Shown piece by piece: positions 45,641 to 57,076 of a stretch of DNA of 64,000 bases. The notes beneath the pieces are model-generated. The model did not search any database, had not been told where the DNA came from, and saw only the letters and a program-made list of their open reading frames with translations. Source of the stretch: Mycogone perniciosa (taxonomy: Eukaryota; Ascomycota; Sordariomycetes; Hypocreales; Hypocreaceae); NCBI GenBank assembly GCA_025331125.1, contig JAOALB010000094.1:108565-172564 (forward strand). The letters are read 5' to 3'. Each line of letters opens with the position of its first letter. Within the stretch, counting starts at the first letter, position 1. Made by a program: the position numbers and the translations under genes.

Positions 45641-47458
45641 CTAAATGAGCGCCTGGCCCATGAACATGCTCTTCTTCACTTCGGCAACGACATCCTTTCT
45701 GTCGTCGTTGCCCACCAAGACAATACCCCTTCCTCGGCGTCCCATTCGTCCAGCACGACCTAGGCGGTGGATGAAGTCAATCGTAGTGTGAGGGACGTCA
45801 TACAGAATGACATGGCGGACAGCCAGGGTATCAATGCCTCTCGAGGCCAAGTCCGTCACCACCAGAGCCTTCACATTCAACAGCGATCGCCGGCGTCCTG
45901 GGTTTGGCGGTGTCACGATTCGAAGTGGTTCGGAAGAAGTGAAAGTCTCAAGAACTTCGCCGTGGCGTTTCTCTGGCGTATCCCTATGTAGGGCTTGGGC
46001 GTCGATGCCTTTTGAGCGAAGATACTCGGCAACTTCTTCAGTCTTTTCGCGCTCGTTGACAAAAACCATCACTCGGCGGACCTCAATCTCGTCCTTGAGC
46101 AGCCCCTCGTGTTGTGCAGCCTCTCGACCGATGGTATAAATGGCATCTGCGCATGCCAAGTTCTTGTTGTTGCGGTAAGGTTCTTTTGACACATCAATAA
46201 CACCAAGCTGCACACGTCGCGGGATAGCGTGGAGGTTTGGCGTCGTGATTCGGACCATTTTGGGATAATTAACGGCTAGGTAATTGTTCAGCTTCCTTGG
46301 GATGGTGGCTGAGCAGCAAACCAATTGCTTCAAGGATGGCGTCGCACGCTCAATAATGCTGGTTGTGACGGGAGCAAAGCTTCGATCGAAAAGGGAATCT
46401 GCCTCATCCACAATCAAATGGGATACTCGAGACAGAATGTTTGGGTCAGAATCGGCAATTGACGCCAACAAGTGAGGTGTGGAGATGACAACGTCTAGGC
46501 CTTTTGGCCCGTACAGATTGCGTGAAATCTGTTGTGCTTTCAGATCTGAAGACAGAACCTCCGTCTTGAACTTGGCCACGTGAGACAGCAATTTGGAAAG
46601 CTTTCCAACTTGTTGCGCAAGTTCTGCTGTCGGCACAAGTACAATGACCTTCGGTCGAGACATGGTGGGATGAGGCTCCTCGAACGGTTTGCCTTTGAAG
46701 TTTGTAGCTTTTTGCCGCTCCTTCTCTGTTTCTACACGCTCCCTGTAGGCCTTGATTTCCGGGTCCTCCGACTCTGCAATCTTCAACGCATCAATGGCGG
46801 GCAGGAGGTAAGCAAGTGTTTTCCCCGAACCAGTCTCTGCTGCTAGCAAGAATGAACTCCTTTCAGTTGTTTTGCTTTTCGACCCTCCTGGGTTCACTTG
46901 TGCCAGGAGCGCCGGAATAGCCAACCTTTGCACAGGTGTTGGTCGAATGTCAACCATACCCTTGAACAACTCTTCGGTCACGGCCGACTTCAAAACGGGC
47001 AGCAGGTCAAATTGGTCGAAATCCTCGTATCTTTGCATCCTCTCCTTCAACGACGCACGTTTTCCATAAGACACTGTCTCCAAGGCACGCTGCATCTTCA
47101 GCGCCTTTCTCTCGTCCAGAGGTCGCCGCTCGCCATCGTTCCGGGAACCTCTCCGTTCACCGAGAGACGCAGGGCGAGCTCGTGATAGTGCCCGACGGGA
47201 ATCGATATTTGCTACAGTCCTGTTCATGCCAGAGAAGGGCCCTGCGGTTCTCTCTCGACGGAATTTTCGATCATCGTGAGACGAAGGTGGCGCTCGGTGG
47301 ACCCGGTCTGCAAGAACCATGCGCGATGGCCGAGCCTTGACCTGCCGCGACATGAACCGCTGGCCCAGGCATGACTGCAAGGAGCTTTGAAGAACTGGGC
47401 GGGCTCCAATGGCGGTAATGCACCGGAGACACACCGAATTTGCGGCCACGGGGCGCAT
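45641..47458 (-). CDS. MRH4: Mitochondrial DEAD-box RNA helicase Mrh4
   Basis: Mrh4 is an ATP-dependent RNA helicase needed for assembly of the mitochondrial large ribosomal subunit. Single exon, 605 residues from the ATG at 47458; the upstream open frame begins only with GTG. The first ~90 residues are Arg/Ser/Ala-rich and nearly free of acids at the very start (MRPVAANSVCLRCITAIGAR), as in a mitochondrial presequence. Helicase motifs in order: RPTPVQRLAIPALL (Q), AAETGSGKTLAYLLPA (I), VLVPTAELAQQVGKL (Ia), VISTPHLLAS (Ib), LIVDEADSLFD (II, DEAD), CCSATI (III), VMVFVNEREKTEEVAEYLRS (IV), VTDLASRGIDTLAVRHVILY (V) and IHRLGRAGRMGRRG (VI). The order and spacing are complete. Confidence 0.93.
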   Translation of the reverse strand: MRPVAANSVCLRCITAIGARPVLQSSLQSCLGQRFMSRQVKARPSRMVLADRVHRAPPSSHDDRKFRRERTAGPFSGMNRTVANIDSRRALSRARPASLGERRGSRNDGERRPLDERKALKMQRALETVSYGKRASLKERMQRYEDFDQFDLLPVLKSAVTEELFKGMVDIRPTPVQRLAIPALLAQVNPGGSKSKTTERSSFLLAAETGSGKTLAYLLPAIDALKIAESEDPEIKAYRERVETEKERQKATNFKGKPFEEPHPTMSRPKVIVLVPTAELAQQVGKLSKLLSHVAKFKTEVLSSDLKAQQISRNLYGPKGLDVVISTPHLLASIADSDPNILSRVSHLIVDEADSLFDRSFAPVTTSIIERATPSLKQLVCCSATIPRKLNNYLAVNYPKMVRITTPNLHAIPRRVQLGVIDVSKEPYRNNKNLACADAIYTIGREAAQHEGLLKDEIEVRRVMVFVNEREKTEEVAEYLRSKGIDAQALHRDTPEKRHGEVLETFTSSEPLRIVTPPNPGRRRSLLNVKALVVTDLASRGIDTLAVRHVILYDVPHTTIDFIHRLGRAGRMGRRGRGIVLVGNDDRKDVVAEVKKSMFMGQALI

Positions 47459-48492
47459 CGTGGGAATGTCGTTGTGGTGATGAGGCCCCAATGTGCTGTG
47501 GTGGAAGCGGGAACTTTTTCTGACAGTACTCGGCGCATCGGAGGCTCTTAGCGCCGACTCCGTGCGCGGGCCTCCGTCATCTGCCACCGATAATCCGGAG
47601 GACTCTTGAGTTCAATGCCGACTCAACAACGTTCAAGAAATAATATATGAAGTAATATTTTTGTTGAATGACCTCCTGTTAATTGAAATCCCTTGAATTA
47701 TCAATAATTGATCTCCCATCAAATAGACCAGGCGAGCTGGCTATCTTGGACACCAACCGGCGCCGGGCCGGATTCATGATCGGAGGCCCTCCGTCGACTA
47801 TATAGGCTATTGATCATTCAGATTTCATGTTTTCATAGCAAATTGAAATCTACACCGTAATATGCAGACTTAAATGTTTCTTCTTGACTCAGTAAATACT
47901 TTTGGCTGATAATCTGTAACCATAGAACAGACGAATGCCGGACCACTTGCGCCAGACCTACTCCTTGATAGTAAGCAAGAACTAAGCATGAATTGAAGCA
48001 TTCCTTTTTGGCAACTTCAGATACGCTTTCTCTTAGATATTAAAACGTATCATGCTGGTTACAAAGTGAAAAAAGGAAGTTGCCATTCGTGGGCGTCTGA
48101 AACACCACGGGGCCTGGTTTTGCAGTATGCAAGTCCCGCAAACTAGGGGTTAGTTTTTTATGCTTTGAATCCCGACCACTCGATTGCGAGGTACAAAGCA
48201 TAGGCGTTTTACATGCCGCTGCACCTATGTTCCAGCTAAGGCAATGCGTGAGTAGTGTCATGTTTTGGTTTCCATCCGGTCTTTGAGGTTCAGTCATGCT
48301 GATATGATGGCAAAAGACATAAAAAGCATCACATTTCCCCCCTGGTGAATCCCATATATACATATGACTGGTCGTCACCTTTTGTTTCTGATCATCAGTG
48401 CCGGTCACTCATTTGTCTGTTCTTTTTAATTCTCGGTTCATATTCAGCTCTGTATTACTTCGTACTTTGTCTTTTAATTCCTCATCTTCAAA
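47459..48492. other. Intergenic, divergent promoters of MRH4 and the LPMO-like gene
   Basis: A 1 kb interval. AT-rich runs lie at 47635-47720, next to the MRH4 start. A TATATA box candidate and a CT-rich leader precede the LPMO-like gene. No coding frame shows a domain. Confidence 0.45.
48353..48362 (+). promoter_or_regulatory. Candidate TATA box of the LPMO-like gene
   Basis: CATATATACA stands about 135 bases upstream of the ATG at 48493 and is followed by a pyrimidine-rich leader (TTTTTAATTCTC, TCTTTTAATTCCTC). The arrangement suits an inducible fungal secreted-protein gene. Sequence match only. Confidence 0.4.
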
Positions 48493-49096
48493 ATGAAGGC
48501 CAATATCATTGCGGTTGCTTGCTACGTCGTCGCCGTTGCAGCACATGGCAAGATCATTTCACCTCAGCCTCGAGGCCCTGGCCTTGCCATGGCTAAAGCC
48601 TGTGGCAACGTCGCCGTCGAGGCCGTCAAAACCCAAGACACAATTCCTCTTGAAGACATCCGGCCCGCCTCAGATAACTGTGGGTATTCCCAGCTTTTAT
48701 ATAATTCTTGCATACTGATCCCACTGCCTAGGCAAACTCAACCTCTGCCGAGGCGCGAGCTTCGAGGACAACGAGGATTTGTTACAAACGTTCACCCCCG
48801 GCCAAGTCATCGACTTCAAAGCGGTGATTCCGATCCCCCACGAAGGACCTTGCAATGTGTCAGTTGTCGATACAGCGAGCAACCAGCTGATTGGTGATCC
48901 TCTCATCGAGTTTGACTCTTACGCCGATGAGAATCTACCTCAGCTGCCAGCAAATAACACGGCCTTCAGCGTCACGATGCCCCAGCTCAAGGCTGGACAG
49001 TGTACAAAGCCTGGAGAGTGTGTACTTCAGTGGTTCTGGTTCGGGTCCAAGGCCCAGCAAACATATGAGAGCTGTGTGGACTTTGTAGTGGGATGA
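48493..49096 (+). CDS. Small secreted LPMO-like protein (chitin-binding type-4-like)
   Basis: Exons are 48493-48679 and 48732-49096, joined in phase 1 (donor GTGGGT, acceptor CCTAG), about 183 residues. Residues 1-17 form a signal peptide (MKANIIAVACYVVAVAA). Cleavage after it exposes His18 as the new N-terminus (HGKIISPQPRGPGLAMAKAC), the first ligand of a copper histidine brace. A second histidine at residue 99 in PIPHEGPCNVSVVDTASN occupies the place expected for the brace's second ligand. The C-terminal part (CVLQWFWFGSKAQQTYESC) fits the axial aromatic region, and cysteines at CGN, LCRG, PCNV, QCTK, GECV and ESCV suggest three disulfides. The protein is smaller than typical AA9/AA11 enzymes and has no binding module. 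A role in chitin or polysaccharide oxidation, or in copper binding, is inference. Confidence 0.75.
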
Positions 49097-49388
49097 GAGG
49101 TATTGAAGTAATATGACTATGGCAGCAGGGTATATGTGGTGAGGTGGCATTGTTATACAATGGTTTGGTGAATATCTGCATGAAATAAAAGTCATGTTGG
49201 AATGTCAATAATTTGTCCTAGACTTAGCTATAGAGAAAGTTATTCCCCGTCTCCAATAAATATATGCCCAATGCGATATCATCAGTTTGCGCTCCGAGGG
49301 TATATCCTTCTCCATATGGTGACATGTGATGCTTTACCTCTACTCTAGAAGCGACCGTCCGATAATGCGATTGCCTGGAGATGACGTG

Positions 49389-50537
49389 TTATACTCTTTT
49401 CGAGGCTCTCATCATAAGGGCCTCGGCTTCGTCAATTACAGGACTCCTAGCACGATTAAAGGGGTTATCCTTCGTCGGTTTCGGAATGGGCGTGGCTAGA
49501 TCTTCACCGGCAGCTCCGGCCTTAGGCTCTTCGGCAATCGAGCCCAGGGAAGCCAATGATCTGTTGCGTCCGCTGCTAATTGACATGCGATTCTCTCGTC
49601 GTCTAGTCGAGACCGGACTCAAGGACCCCGCGGAGGACATACTATCGTCCGAGTCAACGCTGGTCCGCCTCGAGAAAACACGCATGTCGTCGACATTGAC
49701 TCGGTCCTCACTCAGGCTGGATTGGATTTTGCGTAGGGTATCAATGACAGAGGGTTTGTCCTGGGGGAATTTTTCGAGGGTGGGATCGTTGATATCCACA
49801 TTATTTATCGTGTAATCGTCGAGTCTTGGTTTCGAGCCACGTCTCTGCGAGGTATCGATGTAGCTTTCGTGGTCAAAAGCGTCGTCTACGAACTCATAGG
49901 CGCCAAAGCACTCGTGAGCAAAGAGTGGAGTTCTGAGATCATCTTCGTTTTCGCTCTCACCCCCGGATGCACTGACTTGAGGGGGTGGTGAATATTCTTC
50001 CTACACCGTTGGTTAGATGGTACGCAAGAAACTCTTGTTTCTCTTCTCACTGCATCAAGCTTCTCAGCCGTGTCCGCAACTTCAGCTGCCGTTCTGGCGA
50101 CTTGCTCGATTGGGGTTGAAGACCTCTCCACCTCTGTGCCCTTGATCTTGGCCAGTGATCTCTTGGGGAGGGGATGGTGGTCAAGAAGCACTTTCACGAA
50201 GTTGTTCTTGTTGCCGAGTTCATCCGTATCTTGGCCGACCTCACATTAGATATCAAGTCTTTTTGATGGATATGCGTTTGCTGAACATGGACTTACCGAC
50301 AGGTTGGCCCTCGTCCACGACCCAGGCATCATGATTCCCTACCTTGAACTTGAAGTGATATTCTCTTCCTGGCTCAACAGATACCTGGGCTCTGAATGAG
50401 TATTCGCCGTCATCGAGTGTGGACTGCATCTCCTGGAGTTGCCATTCTGGATTCGTGAAGTTGCCAGCGAGGAATACGGGAGGCTGCGTTCCGCGCTTTT
50501 GGTAGGTGATGATGAAGGGAACCGTGGTTGCAGACAT
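49389..50537 (-). CDS. AMPK1-CBM48 (early-set) domain protein, Crp1/Mdg1-like
   Basis: Exons are 50297-50537, 50051-50229 and 49389-50000, about 343 residues. Residues 5-85 are a CBM48/AMPK-beta glycogen-binding-type domain: FIITYQKRGTQPPVFLAGNF, TNPEWQLQEM, EYSFRAQVSVEPGREYHFKF and HDAWVVDEGQPV. The rest is disordered and Ser/Arg-rich (RRENRMSISSGRNRSLASLG), with likely phosphosites. Yeast Crp1 and Mdg1 share this layout; related proteins bind cruciform DNA or act in pheromone signalling. The first intron is uncertain: the donor GTAAGT is clear, but only an acceptor at GGCCAAG (50230) keeps the frame into DTDELGNKNNFVK, and GTGAG at 50240 does not. Confidence 0.82.
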
Positions 50538-51876
50538 ATTGATTGATTGATTGATAAAATGTCCTGCGGAGGGGTATTGACGCGTATGCGGAGATCGCCA
50601 AGTAATAGAGGCGGGTAAAGGAAACGAGGAGCTCGCAGTAACCGCTCTACACTGACAGGATAATAAGAGGGCGCCAATCGAAGCGTGCTTATGCAGGGAT
50701 TTGCAACGACCCTGCAGATAGATCGCTTGTATATAGACAGGAATTGATCCGTATTGCTCGTGGCGATGATGACCTATTCGGTGACGGCTCCGCCTCTTTC
50801 GTTGGGGAAGACGAAGACAGTGATGGAGGGTGGTTGAATCGGATAAGGTTAGTTCATCAAATCGTCATGATTGATAGATGGCGCTGCTGAGTGACGTGTA
50901 ATTCGCGTATGTGAGGCGAGATTCAGCCATAGATGCCTCTAAGCAGAAACCTTGGTGCGATGGAGGTGGTGAAATGGGAGGCCTGGGGGGTCGAGGTGAT
51001 ATTAATATAGGAGACGAACAGGCAAGGCAGAGACAATCAGGCAGGTCGTTTTGCCAAGTGGGACATGTGAAGATATGCAGACGCAGCTGTACATATTATC
51101 TAGGAGTCTCCAGGAGTACTCCGTACGTGGCTCAACTATATGTAGATGGCTGTTGAAGCAGGTATCTTCGACACCCCGCAAGACAACATGGAGGAGGGTT
51201 GGCGATCCCATAACCACGCCATGCTGAGCATGGCATAGCCTGATGATTGACTTTTGGCGGAGGAATCTACGAGTAAGTACGGAGCAGTATTAATACCAAA
51301 TACTTCGTACTCGTAGTGGAATAGTGCCTCCTTACTATAGTAGGCAAGGTACATCAACGTTTTGTGCGGAGTATTTCCCCGTAGCTTATGAGTAAAGCTT
51401 GAACGAACTGCAAGGCACAACTCGTTTTCCCCAGATGATAGGCAAGGGATGCATGGATTCCAATGGTACGAGTATGTGCAAAATAGAGCTAATAGGATAG
51501 GATACCTATCGATTCGACCCTGAATATGATGAATCATATTTCGTACTCCGTAACTACCTTCCTTATGTACTACGAGTACACTTTCGCAGTGACCACCTGA
51601 TCTTGGCTTATATTACGAAGTAGAGCATAAAGTAATACTCCGTATTGCGGAGTACTGCTTCAATCGAATGCAACTTCGTTTATGCATTAGTACCCAGGTA
51701 GTATTAGCTTGGGTGGAGATGAACTAGTGTGTCTTCGTGGCTTCTATGGAGTTGGAATTATTCTTGACCACCAACTACGACTACTATTATCATCATCAGC
51801 ATCACGAAGCTGGCTCATTAACGACTTCCACGCAAACGCAATTCAGCTAACGGCGCAATCCGTCAATTCGCCTGCC
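50538..51876. promoter_or_regulatory. Divergent intergenic region of the CBM48 gene and IWR1, rich in the dispersed motif
   Basis: In 1.3 kb the dispersed 9-mer and variants occur repeatedly: 51113-51127 (GGAGTACTCCGTACG), 51276-51284, 51303-51310, 51542-51552, 51610-51618 and 51636-51655 (TACTCCGTATTGCGGAGTAC, an inverted pair). No coding gene is seen. The region should contain both promoters. Confidence 0.5.
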
Positions 51877-53264
51877 ATGTCAATTCCGCCGCAGCTCATC
51901 CGCGTCAAGCGCAAACGAGACGACGACTCTCCCGTCACTTTTCTTCGTGGGTCCGCCGTGTTCGCTACTGTGCATCATCCTCTCTAACCTGATGTAGAGC
52001 TTGACGAAGGCGCGAAGCGACATCAAAGCGGGCGCAACTGGGTATATCAGCGTAGAGAACCAACAGCTCCATCTGCTGCTCAAGCTGTTGTCCGTCACGA
52101 CAGCAAACCAGTCATTCATGTCTCCAGACCAGAGGATTACTCCTCTCCGACCAAGAAACACAATGACCCTCATGGCCCAGCCCCGACAGGTGTCTCACAT
52201 CCTTCTGCCGCGACAAAACGGGGTTCAGACGCCCATAATGTAGAACCGCGAAAGTTTCATGTTTCGAGGGCCATGCTCTCACAAGCATCAGCGAACCAGG
52301 GCCCCAACGCCGGACTATCCAAGCAGGCCAGAAACGAACCGACCTTATTTGTGGAGCGGATTCGGAAGAAGATTGTACCCAAGTCGTCACGACAGAATCT
52401 CGCTGCGAAACAAGCCCGGACAGCTGAGGCGACGAATGACCTAGGCGATACTGGCGACGAAAATCGATTGAAGAAACCCGGACTCGCAATCAGGCGTCGA
52501 GACCCTTCCCAAGATGGCCCAACGCGCAATTCACTTCCCGCCTCTCTCACGAACCGCCAAAACGAAGATATGGACAGAATAACCGCTGATATGAATGAAT
52601 GGGTTTTGAAAGAGATTGGTGCCAACTTACAAAGCATAGAGCAAGAAAGAAAGCAATCCGAGAAGCCCAAGTTTAGGCCAAAGGCCCCTGAAAAGAGATA
52701 TCAAGAGCGTCACCCTCAGCATGCAGCCCCGTCCCCTGCGCCTAGTGAAGCTGTGGACACGCTCATGGCTGATGCCGATGAGGAGGGAGGTGACGATGAG
52801 TGGGTCATTGAAGAATACGTTCGGATACCAGCACACGCCATGGGTATGGACGTGTTACCATCCGATGTTGGCATCTTGGTCCTAGATGGCGAGGAAGAAA
52901 ATATGCTCTTCTATGGGTCCCTGCAGGACGAAGATGACGAGTTTCTGGAAGATGATGAAGACGAGAATGGCAAGTCTTGCATGAAGTCTTTGCTGACATG
53001 AAAAAGATTCTTGGGGAACTAGGACTAACAACTCACATAGCTGAAAACCATTACACTGCAGATTACCCCGAGGATGAGGTCGATTCGGATGATGAATTCG
53101 ACCGTCACGCCTACATGTTTCGAAATGCAAACGCGTCAGACGACGAAGAGTTCGATGATGAAAACTATGACAGTGACGAGATGGTGCTGGAAGGTGACGA
53201 CGACGACGACGCCAGGATGGATCGTATTCGGGAATTCATGAAACGCACTTCTGCGTTTCCATAG
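51877..53264 (+). CDS. IWR1: RNA polymerase II nuclear import factor Iwr1
   Basis: Iwr1 binds assembled Pol II in the cytoplasm and directs its import through its N-terminal nuclear localisation signal. Exons are 51877-51946, 51998-52969 and 53041-53264, about 421 residues. The start MSIPPQLIRVKRKRDDDSPV is the typical Iwr1 opening with its basic signal, continued over the first intron as TFLQLDEGAKRHQ. The Iwr1 domain lies near residues 285-400: DDEWVIEEYVRIPA, VGILVLDGEEENMLFYG, then ENAENHYTADYPEDEVDSDD and FDRHAYMFRN. Joining that last block needs an intron with a GC donor (G|GCAAGT) at 52970 and acceptor CACATAG at 53040; reading through hits a stop. The acidic tail matches the family. 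Confidence 0.93.
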
Positions 53265-54328
53265 CCCTGCAGGTCACCCCCAATATTGTAACCACACCAC
53301 CGCATAGAGAGCACGCTCGAATAGTACTCCTGTCAAGTTTGCTCAGTCACCTCTCCAAGCCCAGAGACGCCGTGCAACCAATGGCTTGCTACATCTGTCA
53401 CACGCCGCCATATTACCGACGAGCGGGGGATGACACATCCTCGCGTTTGTTCACCTTGGTCACTGCCTCATCACCACTCACCCAAGTCTAGCATTTATGC
53501 AGATCAACCGATGGGAGGGGGAACGAAAGAAACCCGAGCCTCACTTTGGCCCTTTTCACACCTCACTCTGAAACATGACGCCGTTTGCGGATGCGAGAGA
53601 CTGCTCAACCGCCCTGCCTGGTCCCTACTGTAACGCCCTTGCCGCGCGTTGTAGCAAACACTGGCGGGTTTTACTAATCATAGTGCGAAAGAGGACGGAG
53701 GAGACTTTTTGATCCCGCAGTTCTCGGTCCTAGAATCCAGCCATCTATCCCTTCTTTTTGTTGGGGGGTGAGGACGTAACATGACTGCTCATCTGCCTGC
53801 TCACTGCAAGGGGCCCAATCCGGCAGACTGTTTCACAAATATCGACACAGTGTTTAAGTCATGTAAGAATGATGCACTATTTGGTATTGGTGTTGCTATT
53901 GTACACACAAAAATCAACTCACTGCATGTCACCCATTACCTTTTAGTAAGACGTTACTGTCATGTCCTCCTCATTAGTTGATATGTGCAGCGAAAAAAAA
54001 GCAGACGACCTGGAAGGCTCGCCGGCCTCGCAGGTATACCTAGATAGGTGTGTAATAGTACACGGGGAGGGGTGTGCGTGTGATCAAAGCCATCATCTTC
54101 CCTCTCCCCCAACAAAAAAATCAAGTCATATCCTCCACGGCATTTGTGCTGTTTTGATTCCCAAAAGACCAACCCAAGATCGTTAAGGTATGCTGTAGAC
54201 AAAAGAAAATAAAAGAGGTAGAGTGTTCTACATGTCGGGGCGATAGGTGTACATAATCGTGCTTCGTTAGGGGGAGGAGTAGTAGTATGAGGGGGAAAGG
54301 GTTCGTGTCTGCTTTTGGGCCTGAGGAA
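53265..54328. other. Intergenic between convergent genes
   Basis: A 1.06 kb interval between the stops of IWR1 (+) and the SANT-like gene (-). No open frame shows a domain. The A-rich run at 53994-54003 and nearby AATAAA-like stretches may be polyadenylation signals. Confidence 0.45.
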
Positions 54329-55436
54329 TTACAGCTTCATTCGTCGCTGCTCCTTTCTCTTTCTTCGTTCTCTGCGCTCACGGTATTGTAAAGCACGCTT
54401 GGCAGCTAAGAAGACGATTAGTATCTTGATGAAAGAACGATGAGGAGCCGAGTTGAATAGAACATACCCCAGTCTCGTGATTTGCGCTTCGTCTCAGAGT
54501 CAACCCAGCTATACTGAATAGCTCGCTCGGGATATCGCTGAGCCAGACCCAAAGGCTCCATGGGCTTGTCCTGGCTATCCCTTTCTCGACACTTGATGCT
54601 GATGTGCTTCGGCTCGAGATCGTCCTCGTTGTCAAAGATCAACCAGCCATCATCGTCCCAAAGCGGGATACGCTGATTCATGCGGTAATACCAGGCCTGG
54701 AGGCCCTGGACGGTTCGCTCGGGAGTTCTGCCGAACATACTGGCAAAGTCTTGCTTGATTCGCTGCCACTTGAGCTTCTTGTCGTGCCATGCGTAGATGA
54801 TGAAGTCGCCCTCCTCCGTCGTGTACTTTTGGTTGATGTGTCGGTTTTCGCCTTCGGGGGGTGGACTCGGATAGCTGTCCAACCCCGTAGGGGTCAGCAG
54901 GTACTGTTCGGTCATCTGACTGAAGCTCTGGTGGGTGGGCTCGTATCCCTGGAAGGGTGGCAAGGCGTGACGAAGAATGGCACTGCGGGTAATGCTAGGA
55001 AGGGGAGACGGAGGGGTCCAGGACCGTGTTGAGCCGTATGACCTGGCGAGTGCCTCAACACCCTGATCGAACTCTTCGAGGCTAGGAAGCCTCACGGGGC
55101 TGATGGGCGAGTTGAGGCGAGTAAGGCGGGGGATGGGAGAGCATTCTCGGGAAGCGTTCGAGAACGAATCTACATATGACGAGATCAGTCACTACTCATG
55201 AAGAAAGTAAGACGAATTGGAGGAGACATACGCTCAAGCTTTAATGTTGGGCTGCTAGATATCGAGTCTGGAGGGGATTGCGGGTGGAACAATGATCTGG
55301 GGATAGTTGCCAGAATATCGGTTGACAACTTCCGGTGTTGAAAGCGCTCTCCGTGTGTAATGGCACTGATCCCCATCCTGTTGGAGCTAGCCGGCGAGGC
55401 CCCACGGATATCCTGAACTTCTTGCGCGGTGAACAT
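54329..55436 (-). CDS. Protein with a SANT/Myb-like helical domain, function unknown
   Basis: Exons are 55232-55436, 54468-55169 and 54329-54405, giving about 327 residues from the ATG at 55436. Introns use GTATGT donors with GTAG and CTTAG acceptors; phases agree throughout. Residues ~184-240 carry a three-helix, tryptophan-spaced domain resembling SANT/Myb: YTTEEGDFIIYAWHDKKLKW, then SMFGRTPERTVQGLQAWYYR. After it comes a conserved block (IKCRERDSQDKPMEPLGLAQ, QYSWVDSETKRKSRDWG) and a basic tail (ALQYRERRERRKRKEQRRMK). I know this architecture only as fungal proteins without an assigned role; DNA or chromatin binding is inference. The start is uncertain, because the frame stays open upstream and there encodes a second copy of the domain's first helix. 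Confidence 0.75.
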
Positions 55437-56993
55437 GTTCCAGGATGTGATGATGAACTCTCCCTCTCGAGTGGTATAAGACAGTAATAGAACGGTAAGT
55501 GCCTCGGCACTCAACACAAAGCACAGAGCAGAGCACGAACTTCGGATGGATTGAAGCTTTGGTAAGACACGAAGCCTGAAAGGACAGGAGGGAGATTAAT
55601 TGTTAAATAACGAGGGATAACATGTGTAAGCCAAAGGGCGATGAACACGTCTTGCGTGGAAGAAAAGGAGCGGACGGTTTGAGGATATAATATTCCGGGA
55701 GACAACACGAGGGACTCGGCGTTCTTGTACTCTCTACGATGGGGTGTCTACACCCTGGGCGATCAGACGTGTTCGATCACCGGCTAATGCACCTGTCGCT
55801 TCTTTCCTGCTCAGTACCTGAATCAACAGTGATAGGCCCCAGAGGACAGTACAGTACAAGTCAAGTCACTTGTGTTGACTGACATCGGGAGGGAGGTCTG
55901 TGTGCCACCCCTGGCTCAACCCTGGACAAGAGAGGAGACCAACAGACATGATGCAGTTGGACAGCCCCAGAAACAAGTGGATCAACATGCAGAAATCGAC
56001 AAAAAATGGTACCTGCGGCGATGGAAAGACAGGGGGGATGAAAATTGACACTGTCGACGCCGTCATCCGAGACGTTGCTTTGTTCTGCCTGTGCTTTGCA
56101 GACAGCCCGGCCGTCTTTGGGGGTGATGGCACTCGGGAGTATTCAGAGACCAAGACAAATCCGGCGTGGGCGACAGTAGCCGACGCGCCTCTACTACGAG
56201 TAGAGGAGCTAGTGCCGAGGCTGAGATGGGGTACTCCCTGGAGAGTAGAGCAGCAGTAGTCGTAGTAATAGTAAGTTGACAGAACAAACAGGTCGAGGGT
56301 GGTCTGTATGGCCTAACCCGGTCGATGGCGCAGGATGTGGCTCGCCTCCAAGTCGTGCTCCGTGACTACGAGTATGTACTCTGCCTATGCATGTAAGTGC
56401 CATCAAGTAGACCCTTGGCAGGCATCGACGAGATCTGCCAATGACATTGACATGGACATGGACATGGACCCGACCTCGCCGTGTTGGCCGGCATTGTGGG
56501 TTAACAGCTAATATTAGCTGGCAGCTTTGCCAGGACCCTTGCCACTAGCAAAAAGCGCTGCGCCGCCGCCCCGTGAATGCGACAGTGCGTGGCATTCCAT
56601 CAAGGGAGGCTGCATTCAGATGCCGGGGCTATCCATTGAGTTGAGATATGCCCTCAACGCTACCCATTTGATATGTAGTTGAGGTAGTAGTAGTTGGTAG
56701 ATGTTGGGCGTGTGGTGTGTTAGGCAGACGGAGCATTCCGTACAATAAACACGGTGCTTGGGTGTTTGCTTGGCCTGCAGTTTGCACACTTATGCAAAAC
56801 CGGTAATTCTAACGATGAATTGGCACCGGGAGACTGGAAATGCGCCCAAAAGTTGGGGTTTGCATAGGGCATGTGTGCAACTGCGTCTGCCTGGAGGCGG
56901 ACCGAACACCAGTCAGTCTACGACTCGGATCCGTCGATGTGATGAGAATAGTACTATGTGTATGTGAAAGTAGCCGCCCACATGCCGGGATGG

Positions 56994-57076
56994 CACACAC
57001 ACACTCACTCTCTCACTCTCTCACACACTCTCCCTCCTCTCTCACACTCCCTCACACGCTCACTCACTTACTCACG
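56994..57076. repeat. CACT/CTCA-rich simple repeat
   Basis: About 80 bases of imperfect CACA, CACT and CTCT units: ACACACACTCACTCTCTCAC through CTCACTCACTTACTCAC. The opposite strand is purely GAGTG-like. Non-coding. Confidence 0.9.
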
